A stretch of DNA of 64,000 nucleotides. It comes from Gammaproteobacteria bacterium. GTDB lineage: Bacteria > Pseudomonadota > Gammaproteobacteria > Steroidobacterales > Steroidobacteraceae. Of this stretch, positions 25,501 through 34,857 are shown one piece after another. How positions within the stretch are numbered: the first letter of the stretch is position 1; each line of letters opens with the position of its first letter. Location: assembly GCA_018970145.1 (NCBI GenBank), contig JAGWWY010000001.1:372001-436000 (forward strand). Reading direction: 5' to 3'. The translations under genes and the position numbers were made by a program. A model generated the notes under the pieces. That model was given only the letters and a program-made list of their open reading frames with translations. It was not told the origin of the DNA and searched no databases.

Positions 25501-27003
25501 ATGAACACGAACTCGAACATGAACAGCAACTGGCACCAGCGTGCCGCTGAACTCAAGCCAGACGGGCGCGCCTTCGTGGCCGGGCAGCGTGTTGCCTCGC
25601 TCTCTGGTGCGACGTTCGACAAGCGTTCGCCGATCGACGGCCGGCTACTTGCGCCGATTGCCGATGGTCAGAGCGGCGATGTCGATGTCGCCGTCGCCGA
25701 CGCGCGAGCGGCGTTCGTCAGCGGTGTTTGGGCGGCGCGAGCACCGAGCGCGCGCAAACGGGTCTTGCAGCGCTTTGCCGAGTTGATTCGTGCGCACAAA
25801 GACGAGCTAGCACTCCTCGAGACGCTAGACATGGGCAAGCCCATCGGCGACTCGCTCAGAGTCGATGTGCCGAGCGCCGCGCGTTGCATCGACTGGTATG
25901 CCGAGTCGATCGACAAAATCTACGGCGAGGTCGCGCCAACGGCTGCCTCGGTGCTCGCGACGATCACCCGAGAGCCGCTCGGCGTGGTGGGCGCCATCGT
26001 GCCGTGGAATTTCCCGTTGATCATGACGGCCTGGAAAGTGGCGCCGATTCTGGCCGCAGGTAATTCTTTGGTGCTGAAGCCCTCGGAGAAATCGCCGTTG
26101 TCGGCGCTGCGTCTTGCCGAGTTGGCCATCGAAGCGGGCGTTCCGCCGGGCGTGTTCAACGTGGTGCCAGGCTTTGGTCACACTGCCGGCAAAGCGTTGG
26201 CCCTGCACGCAGATGTCGACGCGATTGGGTTCACCGGCTCGACTGCCACCGGCAAGCTTGTCATGCAGTACGCCGGTCAGTCGAATCTCAAGCGAGTCGG
26301 ACTCGAGTGCGGCGGCAAGTCGGCGAATATCGTCATGGCCGATTGCCCGGATCTCGAGGCGGCGGCAACCGCCGCGGCTTTCGCGATTTTCTTTAATCAA
26401 GGTGAGATGTGCTCGGCAGGATCTCGCTTGCTCGTGCAGCGCCCGATACGTGAGGCGATGCTCGAGCGGATTGCCGCGATCGCCAAGCGCATGACACCCG
26501 GAGACCCGCTCGATGCCGCGACCCGACTCGGCGCATTGGTCGATGAGACGCAGATGAATCGTGTGCTCGGCTACATCCATGGTGGTCGAGAGCAGGGCGC
26601 CCGCTTGCATTGTGGTGGTGAACGCGTTCGGCAGGAGAGTGGTGGTTACTACATCGAGCCGACGGTGTTTGATGAGGTTTCGCCGCAGATGACGATCGCC
26701 CGTGAAGAAATCTTTGGTCCAGTACTGGCGACAATTCCGTTCGATACCATAGACGAAGCGATCTCGATTGCGAACTCGACCGAGTACGGTCTGGCTGCGG
26801 CAATCTGGAGTCGTGACATCAACGTGGCACACAAGGCTGCACGAGCGCTACGCTCGGGTATGGTTTACGTGAATTGCTATGACGCCGATGACATCACCGT
26901 GCCTTTCGGCGGCTACAAGCAATCGGGCATCGGGCGTGACAAGTCGTTACACGCTTTCGAGAAGTACACGGAATTGAAGACCACTTGGATCGCATTCGGT
27001 TGA
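25501..27003 (+). CDS. puuC: Gamma-glutamyl-gamma-aminobutyraldehyde dehydrogenase
   Basis: PuuC oxidises gamma-glutamyl-gamma-aminobutyraldehyde, made from putrescine, to gamma-glutamyl-GABA with NAD(P). The 500-residue aldehyde dehydrogenase is close to E. coli PuuC throughout: AARCIDWYAESIDKIYGEVA, VPWNFPLIMTAWKVAP, LKPSEKSPLSALRLAELA, GFTGSTATGK, LECGGKSANIVMADCPDLE (catalytic Glu) and FFNQGEMCSAGSR (catalytic Cys), ending YKQSGIGRDKSLHAFEKYTELKT in two adjoining blocks. It is separated by about 8 kb from puuB and puuA, so the pathway is split. The start ATG 25501 is fixed by the -10 position and the Asn-rich N-terminus; a longer open frame from 25426 has no support. Confidence 0.9.
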   Translation: MNTNSNMNSNWHQRAAELKPDGRAFVAGQRVASLSGATFDKRSPIDGRLLAPIADGQSGDVDVAVADARAAFVSGVWAARAPSARKRVLQRFAELIRAHKDELALLETLDMGKPIGDSLRVDVPSAARCIDWYAESIDKIYGEVAPTAASVLATITREPLGVVGAIVPWNFPLIMTAWKVAPILAAGNSLVLKPSEKSPLSALRLAELAIEAGVPPGVFNVVPGFGHTAGKALALHADVDAIGFTGSTATGKLVMQYAGQSNLKRVGLECGGKSANIVMADCPDLEAAATAAAFAIFFNQGEMCSAGSRLLVQRPIREAMLERIAAIAKRMTPGDPLDAATRLGALVDETQMNRVLGYIHGGREQGARLHCGGERVRQESGGYYIEPTVFDEVSPQMTIAREEIFGPVLATIPFDTIDEAISIANSTEYGLAAAIWSRDINVAHKAARALRSGMVYVNCYDADDITVPFGGYKQSGIGRDKSLHAFEKYTELKTTWIAFG

Positions 27004-28430
27004 GTGACATCGACCTGAGTCTGATCGACGAGCCGGTCGCATTCGTCGATGTGGAGACCACGGGCGGTCATCCTGCTTGGCACCGCATCACGGAAATCGC
27101 GATCGTGGCGATGCGTGACGGGCAGGTCGAGTCGCGTTGGAGCTCGCTTGTGAACCCCGGCGTGTCGATTCCGCCGTCGATCCAGCGACTGACGGGTATC
27201 AGCAACGACATGGTTGCCGAGGCGCCGTCGTTCGAGACGCTGTCGCGCGAAGTGTTGACGCGCTTGGAGGGGCGACGCTTCGTCGCGCATAACGTTCGCT
27301 TCGATTACGGTTTCGTCCGCAGTGAGCTGCGACGTGCCGGTTATGCTTACAGCGCGCCGCTCGCCTGCACGGTGCGTTTATCGCGCGAACTGTTCCCGCA
27401 GGCCGCTCGTCACAATCTCGATGCGATCATCGAGCGGCATGGTCTGCAGTGCGAGAGTCGTCATCGAGCTTTGCCAGACGCAGACGTGCTCGCACAGCTT
27501 TGGCAACACTGGCGATCGACGCTCGCACCGCGGCGTCTGGCCGAGGCGATCGAGCGCGTGAGTCGAAGACCGTCGCTGCCTTCGCACTTGCCGCCTGATC
27601 TGATCGACGACGTGCCCGAGGTTTGCGGTGTTTATCGATTCATCGGCGAGGGCGATGCGCTCATCTATGTCGGCAAGGCCAAGAATATTCGCGAGCGGGT
27701 CTTGGCTCACTTCGGCGGTGCAACGCGCGATTCGAAATCGCAGCGCTTGGCAGCGCAGGTTCGGCGTATTGACTGGACCGAGACGGCTGGCGAATTGGGA
27801 GCGCTGCTGCTCGAGGCGCAATGGGTACGTGACTTCAAACCGGTCTACAACCGTCGCTTGCGCGGCGGTGGCGAGCACCACACTTGGTTTGTCAGTGACG
27901 AGGGCGTATCGGCGGTGTTGCAACGGCTTGAGGGACCCTTGCCTGATGGCGGTGACTGCTTCGGTTTGTTTCGAAGCGCCAAAGCGGCGCGGGCTGCACT
28001 CACGACGATCGCGCGCGAGCGTCGGCTGTGTTTGAAGACACTCGGGCTAGAGCATCCGGGTGAGGGTAGTTGTTTCGGCTATCAACTCGGTCGTTGCGAC
28101 GGCGCCTGCGTCGGCGGTGAATCGCTGCCGAAGCATGCGTTGCGGTTGAAGCTGGCACTCGCCAAGCACAAATTGAAAAGTTGGCCTTACGCCGGGCCGA
28201 TCCGCATCGAGGAGCGCAACTCGCAGGGTCGCATCGAGTGGCACCATGTCGATCGTTGGCAATATCTCGGCACCCAGACCGCCGATGGCGAGCGAGCCAG
28301 CGAGTCGATTTTCGATCCGGATATTTACCGAATCTTGGTGCGGCATTTACGCGCGACGTCCCGTTCTCTGCGCATTACGACTCAAAGTACGATCCCAGAT
28401 GCGAGCGACGACGATGAACGAACACGATGA
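26985..28430 (+). CDS. DnaQ-like exonuclease fused to GIY-YIG nuclease
   Basis: A 481-residue two-nuclease protein. Residues 17-170 form a DEDDh 3'-5' exonuclease (VAFVDVETTGG, HNVRFDYGFV, HRALPDADVLAQLW). From about 205 a UvrC/Cho-type GIY-YIG domain follows (CGVYRFIGEGDALIYVGKAKNIRERVLAHF, broken by variation), then LLLEAQWVRDFKPVYNRRL. The architecture is known from DNA polymerase III epsilon-like proteins related to Cho, with a presumed DNA repair role. The start is uncertain: only TTG codons are available, at 26985 (inside the last codons of puuC) or at 27000 (TTGA overlap with its stop). Either implies coupling to puuC. It overlaps rlmKL by ATGA. Confidence 0.85.
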   Translation: MDRIRLSDIDLSLIDEPVAFVDVETTGGHPAWHRITEIAIVAMRDGQVESRWSSLVNPGVSIPPSIQRLTGISNDMVAEAPSFETLSREVLTRLEGRRFVAHNVRFDYGFVRSELRRAGYAYSAPLACTVRLSRELFPQAARHNLDAIIERHGLQCESRHRALPDADVLAQLWQHWRSTLAPRRLAEAIERVSRRPSLPSHLPPDLIDDVPEVCGVYRFIGEGDALIYVGKAKNIRERVLAHFGGATRDSKSQRLAAQVRRIDWTETAGELGALLLEAQWVRDFKPVYNRRLRGGGEHHTWFVSDEGVSAVLQRLEGPLPDGGDCFGLFRSAKAARAALTTIARERRLCLKTLGLEHPGEGSCFGYQLGRCDGACVGGESLPKHALRLKLALAKHKLKSWPYAGPIRIEERNSQGRIEWHHVDRWQYLGTQTADGERASESIFDPDIYRILVRHLRATSRSLRITTQSTIPDASDDDERTR

Positions 28431-30685
28431 GTAACGTGGACATCCGTCAATTCCTCGCGAGTGTGCCGCGCGGTTTCGGCGATCTGCTGGCGCGTGAAGT
28501 TGCGGCGTTTGGGGCCACGGATATTCGCGAGCGCGGTAACGCGGTCGCCTTCACCGGACCGATGGAGGTGGCGTATCGGGTGTGCCTCGAATCCTGGGTG
28601 GCGAGTCGTGTGTATCTCGAGTTGGTGCGCTTCGAGGCCGCCGACGATGCGGCGATTCACACGGCACTGAGAGCGATCGACTGGCATCGACATATCGATC
28701 CGGCGGCAACGCTGGCGTGCGAGTGGAGCGGCCGACATCCCGCAATCCACAACACCCACTACGGTACTTTGCGCTTGAAGGACGCGATCTGCGATGCCTT
28801 GCGTGATTCGGTCGGTTTGCGACCGGATATCGCAACGCACGAACCGGGCGTTCGGGTGCATGCGCATGCCGTCGGGACGCGGGTGACGGTGTCACTCGAC
28901 CTGTCGGGTGAGGGTCTGCACCGACGCGGCTGGCGAGGTGACACCGGTGAAGCGCCGCTACGCGAAAACATGGCAGCCGGCATTCTCGTGCGGGCGGGTT
29001 GGCCAAAACTGTCGGCCGAAGGCGCGGCGTTTTTGGATCCGATGTGCGGCTCGGGCACGTTCGTGATCGAGGCGGCACGGATGGCAGCTGGGTTCGCAGC
29101 GAATCACCGGCGAAGGTACTTTGGTTTTCTGCGATGGAAGGGGCACGACGAGGTACTTTGGCAGCGCCTCGTCGCCGCGACTGAAGCGAGCGCTCGGCAA
29201 GGGCTGCAACGGTTGATCGACTCCGCCACGGTCTTCTGGGGTCGTGATCAGGACGCTCGTGTGCTGAAAGACGCCAAGATCAACGCTTCGCATGCCGGTG
29301 TCGCCGAGATCACCGACTTTGCGGTCGGTGTGCTCGCGGAGGCTCATCGTCCTTCGGATTCGATCATGGGATTGCTCTGTACCAATCCGCCGTGGGGTCA
29401 AAGATTAGGGGATCTCGAGTCGGCACGAGCCGTACACCGAGAACTTGGGCGTGTGTTGCGCGAGGAGTTCCAGGGCTGGCAGGCGGCTATTCTCACCGGG
29501 GACGCGTCGCTTGGACTCGAGCTCGGTTTGCGCGCGCATCGCGTACATACCGTTTGGAACGGGGCGACCGAATGCCGTTTGCTGCGTATCGAGATCGCGG
29601 CGCGAGCGGAACGGGACCTACGCCCGAAGGCCGGTCTGCAGATCGATGCGGATCTTGCCGCGACGCCGGGCGCAACGATGTTCGCCAACCGCATCCGTAA
29701 AAATCTCAAAAATTTGTCTGCCTGGGTGCGGCGCGATCAGATCGCGTGTTACCGGATATACGACGCCGATATGCCGGAGTACGCCTTCGCAATCGATCGT
29801 TACGTTACGTCGCCCGAGGCACCTGCTGCGCGCGTTGTGACCACCCTTGTTGTGCAGGAGTATCAGGCGCCTGCCGACATCCCCGAGGAGACCGTGCGTC
29901 GGCGTCGCAGTGAAGCTCTCGCCGCTCTCGTGTCGGTAACGGGTGTGTCGGCCGAGCATATTCACCTCAAAACTCGACGACGCATCAAGCGTGGTGACCA
30001 ATACACCAAACGTGACGAGCGCGAAGAGTTCCATGTGGTCGAGGAAGATGGCTTGAAGTTTCGCGTGAACTTCGTCGATTACCTCGACACGGGTTTGTTC
30101 CTCGATCATCGTCCGACTCGTTCGAGATTGCGTCGCGCCGCCGACGGCAAGCGTTTCTTGAACTTGTTCGGTTACACCGGCAGCGCCACCGTATACGCGG
30201 CAGCGGGGAGCGCACTGTCGACCACGACGGTTGATTTGTCGGCGACCTATCTAGATTGGTGTCGACGCAATCTGGAGTTGAATGGTCTGTGGGGAGAACG
30301 GCACCGACTGATTCACGCGGACGTGCGTGAATGGCTGACCGAAGCTGCGAGCCGCGCGCAACGATTTGATCTGATCTTCTGCGACCCACCGACCTTCTCG
30401 AACAGCAAGCGCATGGAGGGCGTGTTCGACGTGCAGCGTGATCATGTGGAGCTGCTAGACGCCTGCATGGCGATTTTGGCGGAAGGTGGTTTATTGGTGT
30501 TTTCAACCAACGCCCAGCGCTTTCGACTCGATCCGGTCTTGGAGCGGCGCTATCGCATCGCGGATATCACCGAGCACACGATCCCGCCAGATTTCGCGCG
30601 CAATCGGCAAATCCATCGCTGCTTCGAGTGCCGTGGCGCGGACAGACCGCGTCCAACGCTGGCGCTTGATCGTCCCCGCGCGTAA
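28427..30685 (+). CDS. rlmL: Bifunctional 23S rRNA methyltransferase RlmK/RlmL
   Basis: This 752-residue fusion methylates 23S rRNA at G2445 (N2, RlmL part) and G2069 (N7, RlmK part), with S-adenosylmethionine. The N-terminal THUMP domain (about 1-155) is followed by the RlmL Rossmann methyltransferase with FLDPMCGSGTFVIEAA and catalytic LLCTNPPWGQRLG. The RlmK half has FLDHRPTRSRLR, FLNLFGYTGSATVYAA and DLIFCDPPTFSNSKRM. The fused form is typical of gammaproteobacteria, which supports the placement of the organism. ATG 28427 overlaps the preceding nuclease gene by 4 bp. Confidence 0.95.
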   Translation: MSNVDIRQFLASVPRGFGDLLAREVAAFGATDIRERGNAVAFTGPMEVAYRVCLESWVASRVYLELVRFEAADDAAIHTALRAIDWHRHIDPAATLACEWSGRHPAIHNTHYGTLRLKDAICDALRDSVGLRPDIATHEPGVRVHAHAVGTRVTVSLDLSGEGLHRRGWRGDTGEAPLRENMAAGILVRAGWPKLSAEGAAFLDPMCGSGTFVIEAARMAAGFAANHRRRYFGFLRWKGHDEVLWQRLVAATEASARQGLQRLIDSATVFWGRDQDARVLKDAKINASHAGVAEITDFAVGVLAEAHRPSDSIMGLLCTNPPWGQRLGDLESARAVHRELGRVLREEFQGWQAAILTGDASLGLELGLRAHRVHTVWNGATECRLLRIEIAARAERDLRPKAGLQIDADLAATPGATMFANRIRKNLKNLSAWVRRDQIACYRIYDADMPEYAFAIDRYVTSPEAPAARVVTTLVVQEYQAPADIPEETVRRRRSEALAALVSVTGVSAEHIHLKTRRRIKRGDQYTKRDEREEFHVVEEDGLKFRVNFVDYLDTGLFLDHRPTRSRLRRAADGKRFLNLFGYTGSATVYAAAGSALSTTTVDLSATYLDWCRRNLELNGLWGERHRLIHADVREWLTEAASRAQRFDLIFCDPPTFSNSKRMEGVFDVQRDHVELLDACMAILAEGGLLVFSTNAQRFRLDPVLERRYRIADITEHTIPPDFARNRQIHRCFECRGADRPRPTLALDRPRA

Positions 30686-30694
30686 CGTGGTCCC

Positions 30695-31780
30695 ATGATG
30701 CGATTTTTCTTTGTGCTCGTTCTCGTTGCGGCTTCGTTGGTGGGCTGCGATCGCTCGGCGTCCGAGGCGCCGGCCGCTTCGTCGCTGACCGTCACCGTGG
30801 CCACGCCCGTAACACGCCGGATTACGCGCGAGGTCGCCGCGTCGGGCTCGGTCGCTCCCTGGCAAGAAATGATACTCGGCGTCGAAGTGACGGGTCTGCG
30901 TGTGGCCAAGGTGTTGGTGGAGCCCGGCGAGCGCGTCGTGGCGGGGCAGCCGCTCGTCGAGCTCGACCGACGCACTCTCGAGGTGCAAGCACGACAGGCG
31001 GAGGCGAACTTGCTGCAAGCGAGAGCGAGTGCCGAGCTCGCCAGCTCGCAGGCCAAGCGCGGCGAATCGTTGCTAGCCCAAAATTTGATCTCAACCAGCA
31101 ATTTCGATGAGCTGCAAGCGAATCGTTCGCGTGCCGCAGCACAAGTGGTGGTGGCCGAGGCGGCGCGCGACGAGGCGGCGCTGCGTCTTGGTTTTGCAAC
31201 CTTGCGCGCGCCCGATGCCGGTGTGATCGCAGTTCGTCGCGTGCAACCTGGGCAGGTCGTGACTGCCGGCAACGAGTTGCTGCGACTGATTCGACGTGGA
31301 CGCCTCGAATGGCGTGCCGAGATCGCCGAGCGTGATATCGGCCGCCTGAAAATCGGCGCGAATGTCGTGTTGCGCTCGCCGGATGGGGAGAACGTCGCGG
31401 GTGTCGTTCGTGCGGTCTCGCCGGGTGTCGACCCCCAGACACGCACGGGCGCATTGTTCGTTGACCTTCCAGCACCCGGGACCTTGCGCTCCGGCATGTT
31501 CGTCGAAGGTCGAGTGCAGGTCGGTACCGCCGATGTGATGGCGGTTCCGCGAGAGTCGGTGGTATTTCGCGATGGCTACGCCTATCTCTTCGTGCTCGGG
31601 GATGGCGGCGTCGTCTCGCAGCGTCGGGTCGACGCGGGCGGTGTGCAGGGCGATTTCATTGAGCTTCGTGGCGGACTAAAACCTGCTGAAAAAGTGGTTG
31701 TACGCGGAGCAGGTTTTCTGAGTGATGGTGATGTCGTGAGGGTCGTCGAAACGAAGATCCCGGAGCAAGCGGCGTCGTGA
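30695..31780 (+). CDS. RND efflux periplasmic adaptor (membrane fusion) lipoprotein
   Basis: A 361-residue membrane fusion protein linking an inner-membrane RND pump to an outer-membrane channel. It has a lipoprotein signal (MMRFFFVLVLVAASLVGC, lipidated Cys about residue 18). A biotinyl-lipoyl domain carries GLRVAKVLVEPGERVVAGQPL, an alpha-hairpin runs about residues 95-150 (QARQAEANLLQARASAELA, ASNFDEL-like segment), and the second lipoyl half contains LRAPDAGVIAVRRVQPGQVV. Beta-barrel and membrane-proximal domains follow. ATG 30695 is 9 bp after rlmKL. It overlaps the permease gene by GTGA. No outer-membrane component follows. The substrate cannot be inferred. Confidence 0.92.
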   Translation: MMRFFFVLVLVAASLVGCDRSASEAPAASSLTVTVATPVTRRITREVAASGSVAPWQEMILGVEVTGLRVAKVLVEPGERVVAGQPLVELDRRTLEVQARQAEANLLQARASAELASSQAKRGESLLAQNLISTSNFDELQANRSRAAAQVVVAEAARDEAALRLGFATLRAPDAGVIAVRRVQPGQVVTAGNELLRLIRRGRLEWRAEIAERDIGRLKIGANVVLRSPDGENVAGVVRAVSPGVDPQTRTGALFVDLPAPGTLRSGMFVEGRVQVGTADVMAVPRESVVFRDGYAYLFVLGDGGVVSQRRVDAGGVQGDFIELRGGLKPAEKVVVRGAGFLSDGDVVRVVETKIPEQAAS

Positions 31781-34700
31781 ATCTCTCCCTCTGGGGCATC
31801 CGCTACCCGCTGCCTTCGGTACTCCTTTTCGTTCTGTTGACGGCCGCGGGCTTCTGGGGGTGGCACAAGCTGCCGATCTCGCAGTTGCCCGACATCGCGT
31901 TGCCGACGATCCAGATCACCGTCGGCTTGCCGGGGGCGGCGCCCTCGACGCTCGAGACGGACGTGACGCGCAAGGTTGAGGATGCGGTGTCGAGCATTCC
32001 CGACATCGACAAGATCACCTCCGCCGTCAGCGAGGGTACTTCAATCACCAAGATCGAGTTCGAACTCGGTCGTGATCTCGACCAAGCCCTCGATGAGGTG
32101 AAGGACGCCGTCGCGCGGGTGCGACGCGATTTGCCGGCCGACATCAACGAGCCGACCATTCAAAGAATGAACCTCGTCGGCGGTACGCTCATCGCGTTCG
32201 CCGTCGAATCCGACCGACTGGCGCCCGATGAGCTCTCCTGGTTCGTCGACGATAAAGTTTCGCGAGCGGTCTACAGCGTGGCGGGTGTCGGCTCGGTCAG
32301 TCGCGTCGGTGGTATCGTCCGTGAAGTCCGGGTCGAGTTGCGTCCCGAAGCGCTGCAGGCCCTTGGGGTGTCGGCGGGTGCTGTTTCGGCTCAGTTGGCG
32401 CGGCTGCAGGTCGAGAAGCCCGGTGGTCGTACCGAGACGGGCGGCGCCGAGCAGGCGGTGCGCACCGTCGCGATCGTGCGCACGGCGGCCGAGCTCGCCG
32501 ATTACCCGATTTATTTGCCCGACGGACGCTCGGTGCGCTTGTCGTCGATTGCGACGGTAACCGATGGCGCCGCCGAAGCGCGCGCTGCGGCATTGCTTGA
32601 CGACAAACCCGTCGTCGGCTTCTCGGTGCGTCGTACGGCGGGCTCAAGCGAGGTCGATGTCGGTCAGGGCGTCCGTGCCCGGATTGCGCAGCTGCAGGCG
32701 GAGCACCCTGAGGTTCGTTTCGTCGAAGTGCTCTCGACCGTCGAGATCGCCAAAGCCTCTTACGACGCTTCGATGACGATGCTGCTCGAAGGCGCGTTGC
32801 TGGCGGTCCTGGTGGTGTGGTTTTTCCTGCGAGAGTGGCGTGCGACTTTGATCTCCGCTCTGGCGCTGCCGCTGTCGGTGATACCGACTTTCGCCGTCAT
32901 GTATTGGCTCGATTTTTCGTTGAACTTGCTGACGTTGTTGGCGCTTGCGGTCGTCATCGGCGTGCTAGTGGATGACGCCATCGTCGAGGTCGAAAACGTC
33001 GCACGGCATCGAGCCATGGGTAAAGCGCCCATGCAGGCCGCGATCGATGCGGCCGATGAAATCGGGATCGCAGTCGTTGCGACGTCAGTCACCTTGGCTG
33101 CGGTCTTCATCCCAGTGGCGTTCATGCCGGGGGTCACTGGTAAATTTTTCAAAGAATTCGGTTGGACTGCCGCTGCGGCTGTGCTGTTCTCTTTGCTGGT
33201 AGCGCGCTTGCTCACGCCGATGCTGGCCGGGTATTTCATGCGTGGCGAGCCCAAGTCAGCCGTCGATTCACCTTTGATGCTTCGCTATCTCGGTTGGGTC
33301 GAGTGGGCGATTGCCCATCGACGACGCACTCTGGCGTTGGCAGCGGCCACTTTCATCTTGTCGTTGGCCATCGTGCCGTTGATCCCCACGACCTTCGTGC
33401 CGACGACCGACGTCGACCAAGTTCAGCTGCAGGTGGAGCTGCCGCCGGGTGCGCGTCTCGATGACTCGTTACAGATCGGGCGTGAGGTGCGTGCGCGACT
33501 GCGTGCGGGGGTACCCGAAATCGAGCGATTCTTCACGATCATCGGCGGTGAGGGTGGCGAGTCGATGGGCGGTGGCGTGGTTTTCCCGGAGGTCCGTAAG
33601 GTCGGCATCACGCTGACCTTCAAAAAGGATCGCAAGCGGACGAGTGCCGAGTTGGAAAACGCCGTGCGTTCGCAATTGGCGGACATGCCCGGCATACGCG
33701 CGAGTTTTGCGACCGGAGGTCCGGGTGATCGGCTGACCATGGCATTCGCCGGTCGCGATTCGGAGACGCTCGCGGCGGCATCGCGTGAATTGGCGGCCTC
33801 GATACGAGGCGTGCCGGGTATCGGTACGGTGACCACCTCGGCGGCCTTGCTGCGGCCCGAAATCGTAATCCGCCCGGATCCCGCGCGCGCAGCGGATCTC
33901 GGCGTCTCGACGGTCGATATCGCCGACGCGGCGCGTATTGCCACTAGCGGCGACGTGAATCAGCGGCTTGCGAAGTTGAACCTCGCGGAACGACAAGTGC
34001 CGATCCGCGTGAAATTGGCCGACTCGGCCTTGAGCGACCTCGAGATGCTCGGGCAGTTGCGAGTGCCCGGCAAGAACGGGCCAGTTCCGCTCGCCGCCGT
34101 TGCCGAGATCGGCGAGGGCAGTGGCCCTGCGCGCATCGATCGTCGCGATCGCGAGCGCGTCGTCACCGTTTCAGCCGAGCTCAACGGCTTGCCGCTCGGT
34201 GACGTCATGAGCGAAGTGCGTCGCATGCCGGCGATGCAAAATTTGCCGGCCGGCGTGCGCATCCTGCCGGCAGGAGATTCGGAAGCGTTCGTCGAGCTCT
34301 TCGTCGGCTTTGCGCTCGCGCTGTTTGCCGGCGTGTTGTCGGTGTATCTCGTGTTGCTGTTGTTGTTCCATAGCGGCACCCAGCCGATCGTGATTCTGGC
34401 GGCGGTGCCTTTGTGTGGCGGTGGCGCTTTCGGTTTGCTGTTGCTCACCGGTACGGCCTTGTCGTTGCCATCACTGATCGGTTTGCTGCTACTGAACGGT
34501 ATCGCCGTCAAAAATTCCATTTTGATCGTCGACTACGCCATTCTCGGTGAGCGTGCCGGTCTCTCGCGTCACGATGCGTTGATCGACGCCTGTCGTAAGC
34601 GCGCTCGCCCGGTCATCATGACGACGCTCGCAATGGGTGCTGGCATGCTGCCGATTGCGCTCGGTATTGGTGCCGATGGCAGCTTTCGTACGCCCCTTGG

Positions 34701-34857
34701 GGTATCGGTCATTGGTGGCTTGATCACCTCGACACTGCTGTCGCTGGTGGTGATCCCGGCGGCGTACTCGATGGTGGCTGAACTCACCGAGCGGTATCTG
34801 CATCCGCTGCGCGATCGACTGTTCCATCGCGCTTCGGCATCAGAACCAGTCCCGTAA
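31777..34857 (+). CDS. RND family efflux permease (AcrB-like)
   Basis: A 1026-residue proton-driven RND transporter with 12 transmembrane segments and two large periplasmic loops. The TM4 proton-relay aspartates are seen in VLVDDAIVEVENVARHRAMG; TM segments around residues 335-355, 360-385, 440-460 and 860-960 are clearly hydrophobic, and QLPDIALPTIQITVGLPGA opens the first porter domain. GTG 31777 overlaps the adaptor stop. It is of the HAE1 type rather than the heavy-metal type, as the metal-site motif of CusA is missing. Its end overlaps the convergent puuB by 18 bp. Confidence 0.93.
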   Translation: MNLSLWGIRYPLPSVLLFVLLTAAGFWGWHKLPISQLPDIALPTIQITVGLPGAAPSTLETDVTRKVEDAVSSIPDIDKITSAVSEGTSITKIEFELGRDLDQALDEVKDAVARVRRDLPADINEPTIQRMNLVGGTLIAFAVESDRLAPDELSWFVDDKVSRAVYSVAGVGSVSRVGGIVREVRVELRPEALQALGVSAGAVSAQLARLQVEKPGGRTETGGAEQAVRTVAIVRTAAELADYPIYLPDGRSVRLSSIATVTDGAAEARAAALLDDKPVVGFSVRRTAGSSEVDVGQGVRARIAQLQAEHPEVRFVEVLSTVEIAKASYDASMTMLLEGALLAVLVVWFFLREWRATLISALALPLSVIPTFAVMYWLDFSLNLLTLLALAVVIGVLVDDAIVEVENVARHRAMGKAPMQAAIDAADEIGIAVVATSVTLAAVFIPVAFMPGVTGKFFKEFGWTAAAAVLFSLLVARLLTPMLAGYFMRGEPKSAVDSPLMLRYLGWVEWAIAHRRRTLALAAATFILSLAIVPLIPTTFVPTTDVDQVQLQVELPPGARLDDSLQIGREVRARLRAGVPEIERFFTIIGGEGGESMGGGVVFPEVRKVGITLTFKKDRKRTSAELENAVRSQLADMPGIRASFATGGPGDRLTMAFAGRDSETLAAASRELAASIRGVPGIGTVTTSAALLRPEIVIRPDPARAADLGVSTVDIADAARIATSGDVNQRLAKLNLAERQVPIRVKLADSALSDLEMLGQLRVPGKNGPVPLAAVAEIGEGSGPARIDRRDRERVVTVSAELNGLPLGDVMSEVRRMPAMQNLPAGVRILPAGDSEAFVELFVGFALALFAGVLSVYLVLLLLFHSGTQPIVILAAVPLCGGGAFGLLLLTGTALSLPSLIGLLLLNGIAVKNSILIVDYAILGERAGLSRHDALIDACRKRARPVIMTTLAMGAGMLPIALGIGADGSFRTPLGVSVIGGLITSTLLSLVVIPAAYSMVAELTERYLHPLRDRLFHRASASEPVP